From positions 1,488,001-1,552,000 of the forward strand of contig NZ_BLKW01000002.1 of assembly GCF_010723305.1 (NCBI RefSeq): a stretch of DNA of 64,000 nucleotides, given 5' to 3'. The position numbers and the translations under genes are program-made. The notes below the pieces were generated by a model, which was given only the letters and a program-made list of their open reading frames with translations, was not told the DNA's origin and did no database searches. Every line of letters starts with the position of its first letter. Position 1 is the stretch's first letter. This DNA is from Mycobacterium botniense (lineage in GTDB: Bacteria > Actinomycetota > Actinomycetes > Mycobacteriales > Mycobacteriaceae). Shown here piece by piece: positions 37,569 to 46,824 of the stretch.

Positions 37569-39038
37569 TTAAGGCAGCAGGCTGGAGACGTCGACGACGG
37601 GGCTCGCAGCATCGAGGGCGGCGATCAGCACGCCCTCGCCGACGGCGGCGATCTCGAAGAGTCCCGCCAGCGGCAGCAGCGCGACATCGGCCGCGAGGGG
37701 CAGGCCGATCGCGTCGAGCAGGTGGCCCTGGCCGAGCTCATCAGCGAAGATGGCCGCGTCCTCGGCCGGAAGCGTCGTGGTCACGGCATTGACGATGTCG
37801 GCGGTCGGCAGCAAGGTTCCGTACAGGTTCGAGGACGCATCGCTGAGCGCGTTGACGATCCCGCTGACGGTGTCCGAGGTGGTGGGCAAGGATATGTCTT
37901 CGGAGGCTACGGCGGTGAAGTAGGGGGTCTCCACGAGGGTCAGCAGCGGATTGTTGGCCAGGGACAACAACTGGGACGGGTTTTGAAGGTCGCTCAGCGC
38001 ATGGTGGATACCTTCTGTGGTTCCCGTCACCAGCAGAGCGGGGACCCTCTCCAGGTCGGCGAGGCTGGGAAACAGCCCCGCCGGGGTCGGCACATTGGCG
38101 TCTGCGTTCACCCAGCCGTAGTCGGGGTTGCCGTAGCCAAGGTTCACCAGCACTTGCAGGTCCGGTTGCAGCAGATCGGCGACAACCGGACCGATCACCG
38201 GTATTGAGCGCACCGGGTCCAACAGCGGCAGATCCGCGGTCGGAATTATCCAGTAGGTGGTAGCGCCGTCGTAGCCGCCAGAGGTGGGTACTTCCACCGC
38301 ACCCTGGAGCTGATACGACGTGAGATCCGGATACTGCGTATGCACGAAAAGGATGCCCAGGAGGGCGTTGAGATCGGAGAGAAGATCGATCGGGTACCTC
38401 GGGAAGTCGGCGAAACCGTCGTATTCTCCGGTGTAGATGGTGGTCGGGTATTCGCTAACCGGTGTCGCGCCGTTGAAGGTGACACCCAGACTCGGAATCG
38501 TCGGATTCGAGCCGGGCGGAAGGTCGAGGCGTTCAAGCATACCGCCGTTGGGATTGTTGGGGTCGCCGATCAGGACGAAGCTGAGCTGCCCGGGGGTCGG
38601 GTCGATGGCCGCAGTTCCGTTGGCGATGTCCGCCATTTCCTCGGTGGCGATGACCGCGCTCTGAGAGTAGCCGAAGACGGTGACGTCGTGCCCGTCGGTG
38701 AGTTGCCCGGCGATGGCGTTGTTGAGGATCGTGACACCTTCGGCCACCGACTGATTCAGCGTCAGCCCCTTCGGGCCGCCGATGATGGGGTACAACCCCT
38801 CGGGGGTGGCCAGGCCCTGGGTGGCGCAGGCGGGCGGATCGCAGTTCACATAGAGCTCGTTGACGTCCTGGATGTAGCTCGATGGCGGGATCGGGATCCC
38901 GCTACCGCCCATGATCAACGCAGTGTCGTCTTGACCTAACGCGAACGCGGCGGTGAGCAGCGAGGCGAGCGCCATCGCCCCACTACCGCCGCCGGCCACT
39001 GCGCCAAATCGCAGCCAATCCACACCGTGACCGTTCAT
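37569..39038 (-). CDS. PE-PPE-domain serine hydrolase without PE/PPE N-terminus
   Basis: 489-residue protein. Residues about 11-35 form a hydrophobic signal/anchor helix (AVAGGGSGAMALASLLTAAF). The PE-PPE C-terminal hydrolase domain (PF08237) then spans about 40-290: ALIMGGSGIPIPPSSYIQDV at the start, the nucleophile Ser in VFGYSQSAVIA, FVLIGDPNNPNGG, and the YDGFADFPRYP block. A C-terminal domain of about 200 residues follows. In PE/PPE proteins this esterase domain is exported by ESX; here a hydrophobic N-terminus replaces the PE or PPE part. Probably a cell-envelope lipase/esterase. Confidence 0.87.
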   Translation of the reverse strand: MNGHGVDWLRFGAVAGGGSGAMALASLLTAAFALGQDDTALIMGGSGIPIPPSSYIQDVNELYVNCDPPACATQGLATPEGLYPIIGGPKGLTLNQSVAEGVTILNNAIAGQLTDGHDVTVFGYSQSAVIATEEMADIANGTAAIDPTPGQLSFVLIGDPNNPNGGMLERLDLPPGSNPTIPSLGVTFNGATPVSEYPTTIYTGEYDGFADFPRYPIDLLSDLNALLGILFVHTQYPDLTSYQLQGAVEVPTSGGYDGATTYWIIPTADLPLLDPVRSIPVIGPVVADLLQPDLQVLVNLGYGNPDYGWVNADANVPTPAGLFPSLADLERVPALLVTGTTEGIHHALSDLQNPSQLLSLANNPLLTLVETPYFTAVASEDISLPTTSDTVSGIVNALSDASSNLYGTLLPTADIVNAVTTTLPAEDAAIFADELGQGHLLDAIGLPLAADVALLPLAGLFEIAAVGEGVLIAALDAASPVVDVSSLLP

Positions 39039-39300
39039 CGGAGTCCGCCTGTCAGTGCCTGGTGCCGGGAAACTATCACGCCGGGTGATGCGGGAGGCCG
39101 CAGCTCAGACTTCCCCGTCCGCGGAACCTTCAGGCGCAATTTGCTGAGTCTGCACCATCGGGGCTTGCCGGGTCCACGCTTAAGCCGTGAGCAGGCTAAT
39201 CGAGATCGGTGCAGGCGTCGCCGCCGCCGTTGGACTCAGCACAGCACCGTCACCTCACTGGGCTGCCCCGTGTTTCCCGGACTTCGAATTTGACTTCCAT

Positions 39301-39522
39301 TTATGCTACCAGCTGTGAATTCATGTATCGGTTGCGGACTTGGTGACGTGTCCGATAGCCGAGTGCCGAGTGCATTCTGCGTCGCTTGTCGAACAATTCA
39401 ATGGAGCATGGGATTGTCTTCCTCTGCTTTCTCCCGTGTCGGATAGACCTGTGGTGGACGCGTTCGTTCTTCACACTCGCGAAAAACGATTCCGCGAGAG
39501 CATTATCCCAACAGGTCTTCAC
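39301..39522 (-). pseudogene. IS3-family transposase (OrfB) C-terminal remnant
   Basis: The reading KTCWDNALAESFFASVKNER, IELFDKRRRMHSALGYRTRH and QVRNRYMN is the conserved C-terminal end of IS3-family OrfB, including the last catalytic Glu in the NALAESFF motif and the (N/D)-x-x-R-x-HSALGY signature. The rest of the integrase core, OrfA and terminal repeats are not seen. It lies 100 bases upstream of the phosphoesterase gene. Confidence 0.8.
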
Positions 39523-39621
39523 ATTTCTCGTTGCAGAATGTCTTGCCGCTGCGTTATCTATGCACTAACGTTAAATTCTCTTGAGAAAAGCCCTTCTGCT
39601 GCGCGGGAAGGTCGACAAGTA

Positions 39622-41661
39622 ATGGCGCATCGTAGTTTCGGGAAGCACAAGTGGGCGTCGTGGAAGGGGAGGGCGCAGCGGTGTCGACGTGTCGTGGGGA
39701 CTACCGCGGCGGTGAGTGCGTTCCTGGCGTCGGGGTGGGCGCCGCTGGCTTGTGGGCCCACGGCTCGTGCCGATGTGTTTGACGCGGTCATTGACCAGGT
39801 CCTCGATGCGATTACGGGTTCGTGGGCCGGTCTGGCTGGTGTGTCCGGGGCGGTTTCGGAGTTCGGTGGTCTGGGTGGGGGTGCCGCCGGTGTGGGCTCG
39901 ATGGCGGCCGGTCCGCTTAATGGCTGGGTGCAGGGGCTTGAGCAGGATTGGATTAACAGCGGATTGGGCCAGCAGGTGGACACTGTGCTCAATAGTTGGT
40001 TCACCCTGGTCGATCCCACCAGTGGTGCGTGTGGGTTGATCTGTAACGGCACTGATGGGGTCGATGGGGTAGGCGGCGGGTTGATCTTTGGTGACGCCGG
40101 CAATAGTGCGCAGCCGATGAGTCAGAACTTGCTGGTTGATCCTGGCTTCGAAATGGCCGACCCGTCCGCGTCGGGCTACAGCGGGGTGACCATTCCGGGC
40201 TGGACCGAGACCGGTACCCCGACTGTGATCGCGTACGGCACCCTGCGTGGTTATCCGTCGCCGTTGTCGTTTCCGTTCCCGAAGTTGCCGGCTTTTCTGG
40301 GTTTTCCGCAGCACGCGCCTGCGGGCACCCCCGCCGGCGATGACGTTTTCGCCGGCGGCGGACCCGTTGCCACATCTAGTATCAGTCAAACTGTCGATCT
40401 CACGGGCGCAGCCGGGACGCCGTACACGCTGAGTGCAGATCTCGGTGGCCAGGGCTTGAACCCGTCGTATGCCTCGGTGCAGGTCACCTTCTTCGGTTCG
40501 AATGGGAACGTTTTGGGCACCGGCTCGCTTAGCCCGGTGACGGTGTGGGATCGTCTGGGTATCACCGGTTTTGAGCAACGAGACATCAGCGGGACGGTCC
40601 CGGAAGGTACCACCTCGGCGCAGGTAACCACGATCTTCCACGACGAAAACCCGTTCCTTGGCAACTACAATGGCGCCTACGCCGCCAACGAGTCGTTTAC
40701 CGTCGGCGATCCAAACCTCACCGCGGCGACCCTCACCCCACCGGTGTCCGACGTTGGCCACCTCGATCACGTGTTCCTGATCTACCTGGAGAACAAGGGT
40801 GTCGGCGACATCGTCGGCAGCCCTAACGCGCCGTATATCAACAACCTGATCAAGACAGAAGATTTCGACAGCAACTACTTCGCGCTGGGCCACCCCAGCG
40901 ATCCCAACTACATCCGGGTCATGGGCGGCTCGGGCTTCGGCATCGACTACAACCCCGACACCGACGTCGTCACTGCACCCAGCCTCATGCAAGAAATGGA
41001 TCAGGCGGGTATATCGTGGGCCGGCTACGAGCAGGGCATCGCCCCGGGCACCGTCATCACGCCGCAGGACTCGGTCGAGGCTACCCCCTTCGGTCTATTT
41101 ACCTACGTCTACGACAACACCCCAGCCTACCTGCAGGAACACATTGTCCCGCAGGCGGATTTGTCCAGTGCTCTGCAAAACCCGAGTACCTTCCCGTCAT
41201 TCGCGTGGGTCGAACCCGATGAGGCCAACAACATGGAAGGCCCTGTCAATACTTTTGGTAGCGCTCTGCAGTGGCTTATCAGCCAGCTCACGACGCACCA
41301 GTACAACATCGCAGCCGGCGACCAGTACCTCCAGCAGACGATATCCACTATTGAGAACTCGCCGACGTGGACTGACCCGAACGAGAAGGATGCGATATTC
41401 ATCACGTGGGACGAGGACTTCAACAACCTGTCCCTGGGCATCGATAACCAAGGCAACAACGTTCCGCTGATCGTCATCCCGAACCAGGGCGCCGTGACGG
41501 CTGGGGATATGCAAGCCGGCCCCTTTACCACCGACGCTTACTACAACCAGTACAGTCTGATGGCCACTATCGAGGACGCTTTGCGCACTACGCCAGGGAC
41601 TCTGGCCCCGCTGACCGCCAACGACATGTACGCCCCACCCATGAACGCGTTCTGGAAGTAA
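39622..41661 (+). CDS. exported phosphoesterase with the PGRS-type N-terminal module
   Basis: 679 residues in three parts. (1) A basic leader and hydrophobic segment ending ARA/DVFDAVIDQVLDAI, then LEQDWINSGLGQQVDTVLNS and CGLICNGTDG: the same module as in the PGRS proteins (ARA-D, QDWI-S, VD-V-N, then an IGNG-like turn). (2) Residues about 170-370: a jelly-roll, carbohydrate-binding-like domain (NLLVDPGFEMADPSASGYSG ... YTLSADLGGQGL). (3) Residues about 375-679: a phospholipase C/acid phosphatase-type domain (HLDHVFLIYLENKGVGDIVG, FITWDEDFN, VPLIVIPNQG, NQYSLMATIEDAL), the family of SapM. It begins with ATG after GGGAAGG. Substrate likely a phospholipid or phosphoester outside the cell (inference). 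Confidence 0.82.
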   Translation: MAHRSFGKHKWASWKGRAQRCRRVVGTTAAVSAFLASGWAPLACGPTARADVFDAVIDQVLDAITGSWAGLAGVSGAVSEFGGLGGGAAGVGSMAAGPLNGWVQGLEQDWINSGLGQQVDTVLNSWFTLVDPTSGACGLICNGTDGVDGVGGGLIFGDAGNSAQPMSQNLLVDPGFEMADPSASGYSGVTIPGWTETGTPTVIAYGTLRGYPSPLSFPFPKLPAFLGFPQHAPAGTPAGDDVFAGGGPVATSSISQTVDLTGAAGTPYTLSADLGGQGLNPSYASVQVTFFGSNGNVLGTGSLSPVTVWDRLGITGFEQRDISGTVPEGTTSAQVTTIFHDENPFLGNYNGAYAANESFTVGDPNLTAATLTPPVSDVGHLDHVFLIYLENKGVGDIVGSPNAPYINNLIKTEDFDSNYFALGHPSDPNYIRVMGGSGFGIDYNPDTDVVTAPSLMQEMDQAGISWAGYEQGIAPGTVITPQDSVEATPFGLFTYVYDNTPAYLQEHIVPQADLSSALQNPSTFPSFAWVEPDEANNMEGPVNTFGSALQWLISQLTTHQYNIAAGDQYLQQTISTIENSPTWTDPNEKDAIFITWDEDFNNLSLGIDNQGNNVPLIVIPNQGAVTAGDMQAGPFTTDAYYNQYSLMATIEDALRTTPGTLAPLTANDMYAPPMNAFWK

Positions 41662-41690
41662 TGGTCGGCTCCGGGCCCACGTTGGCCATT

Positions 41691-41710
41691 AACCTCGATG
41701 GATCGAGGTT
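41691..41710. terminator. hairpin between convergent genes
   Basis: AACCTCGAT (41691-41699) and ATCGAGGTT (41702-41710) form a perfect 9-bp inverted repeat with a minimal loop, followed by TTGCTT. It lies between the ends of the phosphoesterase and bfaB genes and could stop transcription in both directions. Confidence 0.65.
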
Positions 41711-41721
41711 TGCTTGGTAGC

Positions 41722-43029
41722 TTAGGGCTGCCACCACGGCCGCAGCGGCAGACTGTCATTACCGCGTTGGTCGACCTTGCTGGCCAGCACGTGATGCAGT
41801 TGAATCTTATTTTGCTCGAAGCCCACTCGAGAAGCCGCCATGTACAAGCCCCATATTTTGGCGGTGGGCAGACCCACCTCGGCGACCGCCTCATCCCAGT
41901 GTTCGACGAGGTTGCGACACCAGTCACGCAGCGTCATCGCATAGTGGTGGCGGAAGTTCTCAGTGTGCAACACCTCGAAACCGACCTCTTGGATCTCGGT
42001 GATGACGCGGCCCGAGCCGGTCAGCTCCCCGTCGGGGAAGACATAGCGATCGGTGAAGTCCCCACCCCGGAAAGTCGACCTGTTGTTGTGCCGGGTGATG
42101 CAGTGGTTGAGCAACAGCCCGCCGGTGCGCAGCTTGGACTTGAGGAAACCGAAATACGAAGGGTAGTTCTTCACCCCGATGTGCTCGGTCAGCCCGATCG
42201 AGGAAACGGCATCGAATCCGCTTTCCGGGACGTCGCGATAGTCGCAGTGACGCACCTCGGCAAGGTCGGCAAGGCCCTCCTCGGCGATCGCCTTTTGCGC
42301 CCATTTCGCTTGTTCGGCTGAGAGCGTGGCGCCGATAGCGCGAATCCCGCGGCGGGCCGCGTAGCGCACCATGCCACCCCATCCACAGCCGACGTCGAGA
42401 AGCCGGTCACCCGGTTGGAGCCGCAATTTGTCGAAGATCAGCCGGTACTTGTTTTCTTGGGCTTCCTCAAGTGTGGCGTCGGGATGTGGGTAGACCGCGC
42501 ACGTGTAGGTCATCGACGGGCCCAGCACCCATTCGTAGAAGGTGTTGGAGACGTCGTAGTGGTGATGGATGGCTTCGGCATCGCGTGTCTTGCTGTGCCG
42601 AAAACCCTCGGTGATCCGGCGCCAGCGCGGCAGCGCCTCTTGCGGCGGCGGCGCGACCGGAACCAGGTGCTGCACACCGATGGAGCGGACAATGCTGGCC
42701 AGCAGCCGCGGCGACGGCCGTTTGAAATCAAGTCTTTCGGCCATCATTTTCAGCAGCTCGTAGGGATCGCCGGGGTGCACGCCGCGTGCTTCAAGGTCAC
42801 CCGAGATATAGGCGCGGGCTAGCCCGAGCTCACCGGGGGCGGTCGCCAGGTAGGTGGTGCCGCGCGGAGTCAACAGGTCCAGACCCAGCACGGCGTCCTC
42901 GGGTCCGGCGGAGCTGCCGTCGTACGCGGTAAACCGCAGTGGCGCCTGGCCGCTGCCGGTCAGGGTCGCCAAGATTTCGGCGAGGCCCAGTTTGCCCGCG
43001 GTGTATGTGTGCTCCCTGGTCGTCGTCAT
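41722..43029 (-). CDS. bfaB: BfaB/TmsB fatty-acid C-methyltransferase
   Basis: 435-residue cyclopropane-fatty-acid-synthase-family methyltransferase. After an N-terminal SCP2-like domain, it has HHHYDVSNTFYEWVLGPSMTYTCAVY, SAM motif I RLLDVGCGWGGMVRYAARRG, and FDAVSSIGLTEHIGVKNYPSYF. Next to a FAD oxidoreductase, this is the BfaB/TmsB type (M. tuberculosis Rv3720): it methylates oleoyl chains in phospholipids to 10-methylene-stearoyl, the precursor of tuberculostearic acid. Classical CFA synthases and mycolic-acid cyclopropanases are shorter and lack this partner. Its start overlaps the stop of bfaA (ATGA, 43026-43029). Confidence 0.9.
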   Translation of the reverse strand: MTTTREHTYTAGKLGLAEILATLTGSGQAPLRFTAYDGSSAGPEDAVLGLDLLTPRGTTYLATAPGELGLARAYISGDLEARGVHPGDPYELLKMMAERLDFKRPSPRLLASIVRSIGVQHLVPVAPPPQEALPRWRRITEGFRHSKTRDAEAIHHHYDVSNTFYEWVLGPSMTYTCAVYPHPDATLEEAQENKYRLIFDKLRLQPGDRLLDVGCGWGGMVRYAARRGIRAIGATLSAEQAKWAQKAIAEEGLADLAEVRHCDYRDVPESGFDAVSSIGLTEHIGVKNYPSYFGFLKSKLRTGGLLLNHCITRHNNRSTFRGGDFTDRYVFPDGELTGSGRVITEIQEVGFEVLHTENFRHHYAMTLRDWCRNLVEHWDEAVAEVGLPTAKIWGLYMAASRVGFEQNKIQLHHVLASKVDQRGNDSLPLRPWWQP

Positions 43030-44405
43030 CGTCGTTGCACCGCCTTTGCATAGAGATCCAGGAGACGCGAGTCGGGGTCGTAGGTCTTCTTCACCGTCTT
43101 GTAGGTCTCGCCACCGTAGAGTTCGTCGAACTCCTCACGGCTGTAGTAGGAGTCCGAATACAGCGATTTGTGCCCCTCGAGCTCCGCGACCTTCTTCTCA
43201 ATCCGCCGGTTGGTCGCGCCTTCGGTGGCACCCGCCGGCACCGAGGACCAGAACCCGATGTTGACGTAAGTATGGTCTGGACGGATCGGGTACAGCGGCC
43301 AACCCTCCCGGTCACGCAGCCGCAGTGGGCACAGCCAGATCGGCGTGATGGGGACGGTGTCTAAAAACCACTCCAAGAACTCGACGCAGTGTTCGATCGG
43401 GACCTCGATGTCTTGCACCACTCGTTCGCGGGGGGGCCGACCTTTGCGTTTGTCGATTCGGTCGCTGATTCCGAAACGCTGATCTAAGGCCACCAGCTTC
43501 CAGTAGACGCTGCTGCGCCGGTAGCGCCGTGGCCACACACGCCGCACCCGCGGGTTTTGCGCCCCGAACGAACGTGAACACCAAAACCAGTCGGTGTCCC
43601 ATCGCCAGAAATAGTCGTGGATTGTCAACCGGTCTTCTTTCAGACCCGTGCTGTGCTGGATCGACCGGTAGTAGATGTCCTGGCCGGTATAGTCGCTGAC
43701 CGGCCCGGGTGTGCTGGTGCGCACGCCCACGCACAGATAGCTTTCGTCGGCGCTGAACACCACGCCGTCGAGGTAGTCCACCGGGACGCCGTCGAAGCCC
43801 TTCGTGTCGATGATTCGGTCCATCGCCGCTGCCATCTCGGCCAGCGAGTGGAAGCGGGCGTGCCGCAGTGCCACGAACGGGGTGACAGGCTCCAACTCGA
43901 TACGCAGTCTCGTTGAATAACCCAGTGTGCCATAGGAATTCGGAAAAGCGCGGTACAGGTCGCTGTGTTGTTCGCGGGAGACGGTGAGCAATTCACCGGT
44001 GCCGGTGAGGACGTCCATCTCCAGTACGGACTCGTGGGGCAGGCCGTTGCGGAACGAGGCGGACTCAATACCCAATCCGGTCACCGCGCCGCCCAGGGTG
44101 ATGGTCTTCAGCTGCGGGACCACCAGCGGCGAGAGCCCATAGGGCAGCGTGGCGGCCACCAGGGTTTCGTATGTGCACATACCGGCCACGTCAGCAGTGT
44201 GAGCCTCGGGGTCGATTGCTACGACATGTGTCAGTCCCGAGGTGTCGAGGCCGGGAGCGTTGCGTTTAACACGTGCGCGGAACAGGTTTGACGTGGGCTT
44301 GGCAAGCCGGACGGACGCCGTCGCAGGAATGGCACGATAGCTCGCCAACAACCGCTCGACACCCGCCGCGTGGGCCGCTGGTCCGGCTACAGGAACAGCC
44401 ACCAC
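43026..44405 (-). CDS. bfaA: BfaA/TmsA FAD-binding oxidoreductase
   Basis: 459-residue FAD_binding_4 (vanillyl-alcohol oxidase fold) enzyme: the FAD region is GLTHVVAIDPEAHTADVAGM, then PLVVPQLKTITLGGAVTGLG and ESASFRNGLPHESVLEMDVL. The C-terminal half carries FLEWFLDTVPITPIWLCPLR and a long acidic/basic end. This is the DHCR24-like reductase (Rv3719, TmsA) that reduces 10-methylene to 10-methyl stearate with NADPH and FAD. Co-occurrence and overlap with bfaB make the assignment strong. Start codon ATG complement 44403-44405. Confidence 0.9.
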   Translation of the reverse strand: MVAVPVAGPAAHAAGVERLLASYRAIPATASVRLAKPTSNLFRARVKRNAPGLDTSGLTHVVAIDPEAHTADVAGMCTYETLVAATLPYGLSPLVVPQLKTITLGGAVTGLGIESASFRNGLPHESVLEMDVLTGTGELLTVSREQHSDLYRAFPNSYGTLGYSTRLRIELEPVTPFVALRHARFHSLAEMAAAMDRIIDTKGFDGVPVDYLDGVVFSADESYLCVGVRTSTPGPVSDYTGQDIYYRSIQHSTGLKEDRLTIHDYFWRWDTDWFWCSRSFGAQNPRVRRVWPRRYRRSSVYWKLVALDQRFGISDRIDKRKGRPPRERVVQDIEVPIEHCVEFLEWFLDTVPITPIWLCPLRLRDREGWPLYPIRPDHTYVNIGFWSSVPAGATEGATNRRIEKKVAELEGHKSLYSDSYYSREEFDELYGGETYKTVKKTYDPDSRLLDLYAKAVQRR

Positions 44406-44499
44406 ATATACCCTAGTCCTCGACAGCAGCCGGTGCAGCCGAACACGGCATCGCTGCGATCACAAGTCGCTGCGACCACACATAGAGGAGCCTCGTCTG

Positions 44500-44937
44500 A
44501 TGGGACAGATCAGTGCCGCCAGCACCACGATGATCAACGTTCAGCCAGCGGCTGTGCTCGACGCACTCACCGACTACCAAAATTTCCGCCCGAAAATCCT
44601 GTCATCGCACTACAGCGACTATCAGGTGCTGCGCGGGGGCACAGGGCAGGGCACGGTTGCCCAATGGAAGCTGCGGGCAACCAAATCCCGTGTGCGCGAC
44701 GTGCAGGCGAGCGTCGACGTCGCCGGGCACACCGTCATCGAAAAGGATGCGAACTCGTCGATGGTGACGAACTGGACCGTGGCTCCGGCCGGCGCGGGTT
44801 CCAGCGTCACGGTGAAGACGACATGGACCGGCGCCGGCGGGGTCAAAGGTTTTTTCGAGAAGGTCTTTGCCCCCCTGGGACTGAAAAAGATCCAGGCCGA
44901 GGTGTTAGCCAACCTGAAGAAGGAACTTGAACGTTAG
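44500..44937 (+). CDS. SRPBCC-family protein (Rv3718c-type)
   Basis: 145-residue START/SRPBCC-fold protein. It begins MGQISAASTTMINVQPAAVL, typical of these single-domain ligand binders ('...s..i.apae.v...l.Dy..f...'), followed by TDYQNFRPKILSSHYSDYQV, GQGTVAQWKLRATKSRVRDV and the C-terminal amphipathic helix APLGLKKIQAEVLANLKKEL. It is convergent with ami1 and divergent from bfaA, as in the M. tuberculosis Rv3717-Rv3719 order. Ligand and role unknown. ATG follows GGAGCCTCGTCTG. Confidence 0.88.
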   Translation: MGQISAASTTMINVQPAAVLDALTDYQNFRPKILSSHYSDYQVLRGGTGQGTVAQWKLRATKSRVRDVQASVDVAGHTVIEKDANSSMVTNWTVAPAGAGSSVTVKTTWTGAGGVKGFFEKVFAPLGLKKIQAEVLANLKKELER

Positions 44938-44996
44938 CGGCACATGTGGCCGCTGCCCGTCGCTGGGCTGGTGGGGTCTGTGCACGAAGCCCGGCG

Positions 44997-45758
44997 CTAG
45001 CCGGCTTGGGCCTGAGCGGCCAGGAACCCCGCAATACCGCGAACGACGGCATCGGCGTATTTCTGGCGCCCGGCGGGGGTCTCCATCAGCGCCGAATCGG
45101 CGGGATTCTTCATGTTGCCCAACTCGACCAGGATCGCTGGATACTGCGCCAGGTTGAGTCCGGCCAAGTCCGAACGCCCGTAGAGGCCGTTTTGACCAAT
45201 GTAATTAGCCGGCGGAATGCCGGAGGCCTGCAGCTGGTCGCGCATGATGCGCGCGAACTGCACCGAGGGACCGGCCTGAACCTGGTTGAGCGGGGGCGCC
45301 GAATAGTTGACGTGGAAACCGCGCCCCGTCGGTGGGCCGCCGTCGGCATGGATGGACACGATAGCGTTGGGGTGCAACGCGTTAGCCATAGCGGCGCGCT
45401 CGTCAACGCAGGGGCCAACCGAGCTGTCGTCGCCGCGTGACATGGCGGTTCGGGTGCCCAGCGCATTCAACGCGGCCCGGATCCGCAGCGTGGTGTCCCA
45501 GGTGAAGGTGTGCTCCTGGTAACCGTTGGTGGTTGAGGTCCCGCTGGCCTGGCAGTCTTTGGTGCCGCCGCGTCCGGTGGGTACTTGACGCGCGATGGAT
45601 GCGTCGTTAGCCCCGTTATGGCCGGGGTCGAGGAACACGATGCTGCCGGCGATACTGGCGGGGACGGCGGTCGCTGCGGGCAGGGTTGGTGTCGAGGCGG
45701 CGACAAGTATGCCGCTGGCCATCGCGAATCCGACACGCAGGCAAACTGGTACGCGCAC
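44997..45758 (-). CDS. ami1: N-acetylmuramoyl-L-alanine amidase (Rv3717/Ami1)
   Basis: 253-residue exported zinc amidase (Amidase_3) that cuts the bond between MurNAc and the stem peptide. After the signal peptide, [20 protein letters not shown] carries the first zinc His; [20 protein letters not shown] carries Glu/His; [19 protein letters not shown] holds another His; [16 protein letters not shown] contains the catalytic Glu. Two cysteines (KDCQASG, GPCVDER) match the disulfide of Rv3717. A GTG at 45758 was chosen because the longest frame would leave only 17 bases to the divergent ybaB. M. tuberculosis Ami1 starts even later, near the [11 protein letters not shown]et. Confidence 0.9.
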   Translation of the reverse strand: MRVPVCLRVGFAMASGILVAASTPTLPAATAVPASIAGSIVFLDPGHNGANDASIARQVPTGRGGTKDCQASGTSTTNGYQEHTFTWDTTLRIRAALNALGTRTAMSRGDDSSVGPCVDERAAMANALHPNAIVSIHADGGPPTGRGFHVNYSAPPLNQVQAGPSVQFARIMRDQLQASGIPPANYIGQNGLYGRSDLAGLNLAQYPAILVELGNMKNPADSALMETPAGRQKYADAVVRGIAGFLAAQAQAG

Positions 45759-45856
45759 CGTGCCACCGTAGCCCCGGCCGTCTACGCTGGATGTCTCGAA
45801 CCGCCGCAAAACCGCGAGGCGAAACCAAGTCGAGACCACAACGCAAGGGGATTGTC

Positions 45857-46192
45857 ATGCAACCCGGAGCTCAGCCGGATATGTCAGCGTTCCTGGCCCA
45901 GGCGCAGCAGATGCAGCAAAAGCTGATCGAGGCCCAGCAACAACTGGCTAATACCGAGGTGCGCGGTCAGGCTGGCGGGGGCCTCGTCGAGGTCACAGTG
46001 AAGGGCAGTGGTGAGGTAGCGGCGGTGAAGATCGATCCCAAGGTCGTCGACCCGGACGACGTCGAGACCCTGCAGGATCTGATTGTCGGCGCCCTCGCTG
46101 ATGCGTCCAAACAGGTCACCGCCATGGCGCAGGCGCGGCTGGCGCCGTTGGCCAGCGGGATGGGCAGCGCGCTGGGTATGCCGGAGTCCTGA
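45857..46192 (+). CDS. YbaB/EbfC nucleoid-associated protein
   Basis: 111-residue YbaB-family protein, which forms a dimeric tweezer that binds DNA and sits before recR in most bacteria. Features: a long N-terminal helix [20 protein letters not shown], the beta-sheet [25 protein letters not shown] core with [20 protein letters not shown], and a C-terminal helix. It matches Rv3716c but lacks the long proline/glycine tail found there. ATG at 45857 follows AAGGGG. The gene ends one base before the TTG start of recR, so they are cotranscribed. Confidence 0.93.
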   Translation: MQPGAQPDMSAFLAQAQQMQQKLIEAQQQLANTEVRGQAGGGLVEVTVKGSGEVAAVKIDPKVVDPDDVETLQDLIVGALADASKQVTAMAQARLAPLASGMGSALGMPES

Positions 46193-46193
46193 T

Positions 46194-46805
46194 TTGTTCG
46201 AAGGACCGGTTCAGGATCTGATCGACGAACTCGGGAAACTGCCGGGTATCGGGCCGAAGAGCGCGCAGCGCATCGCTTTCTATTTGTTGTCGGTGCAACC
46301 GCCCCAGATCGACAGGCTGAGGGAGGTGCTGGCGAAGGTTCGCGACGGCGTGCGCTTCTGCGCGGTGTGCGGCAATGTCTCCGACAACGAGCGGTGCCGG
46401 ATCTGCGCTGATCCTCGCCGGGACGGCTCTTTGGTGTGCGTGGTCGAGGAGCCCAAAGACGTCCAGGCTGTCGAGCGTACTCGTGAATTCCGTGGCCGCT
46501 ACCACGTGCTGGGCGGCGCGCTGGATCCGCTGTCCGGAGTTGGGCCCGAGCAGCTGCGGATCCGTGAGCTGCTGCACCGGATCGGCGAGCCGGTCGACGG
46601 GGTCGAGGTCACCGAGGTGATTATCGCCACCGACCCCAATACCGAGGGTGAAGCGACGGCCACCTATCTGATGCGGGTGCTGCGCGATATTCCGGGCCTG
46701 ACTGTGACTCGGATCGCGTCCGGGCTGCCGATGGGCGGCGACCTGGAATTCGCCGACGAGCTGACCCTCGGTCGCGCGCTCACCGGCCGCCGGGTGATGG
46801 TGTAG
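46194..46805 (+). CDS. recR: recombination protein RecR
   Basis: 203-residue RecR, the same length as in M. tuberculosis. It starts with TTG at 46194 ([20 protein letters not shown], including the HhH motif [14 protein letters not shown]). The zinc finger [16 protein letters not shown] is near residues 55-70, followed by the Toprim domain with [20 protein letters not shown], the [13 protein letters not shown] acidic cluster and the C-terminal [20 protein letters not shown]alker-like segment. RecR loads RecA at gaps with RecO. Coupled to ybaB. Confidence 0.95.
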   Translation: MFEGPVQDLIDELGKLPGIGPKSAQRIAFYLLSVQPPQIDRLREVLAKVRDGVRFCAVCGNVSDNERCRICADPRRDGSLVCVVEEPKDVQAVERTREFRGRYHVLGGALDPLSGVGPEQLRIRELLHRIGEPVDGVEVTEVIIATDPNTEGEATATYLMRVLRDIPGLTVTRIASGLPMGGDLEFADELTLGRALTGRRVMV

Positions 46806-46824
46806 GCCGCTATTTACCAGCCGC

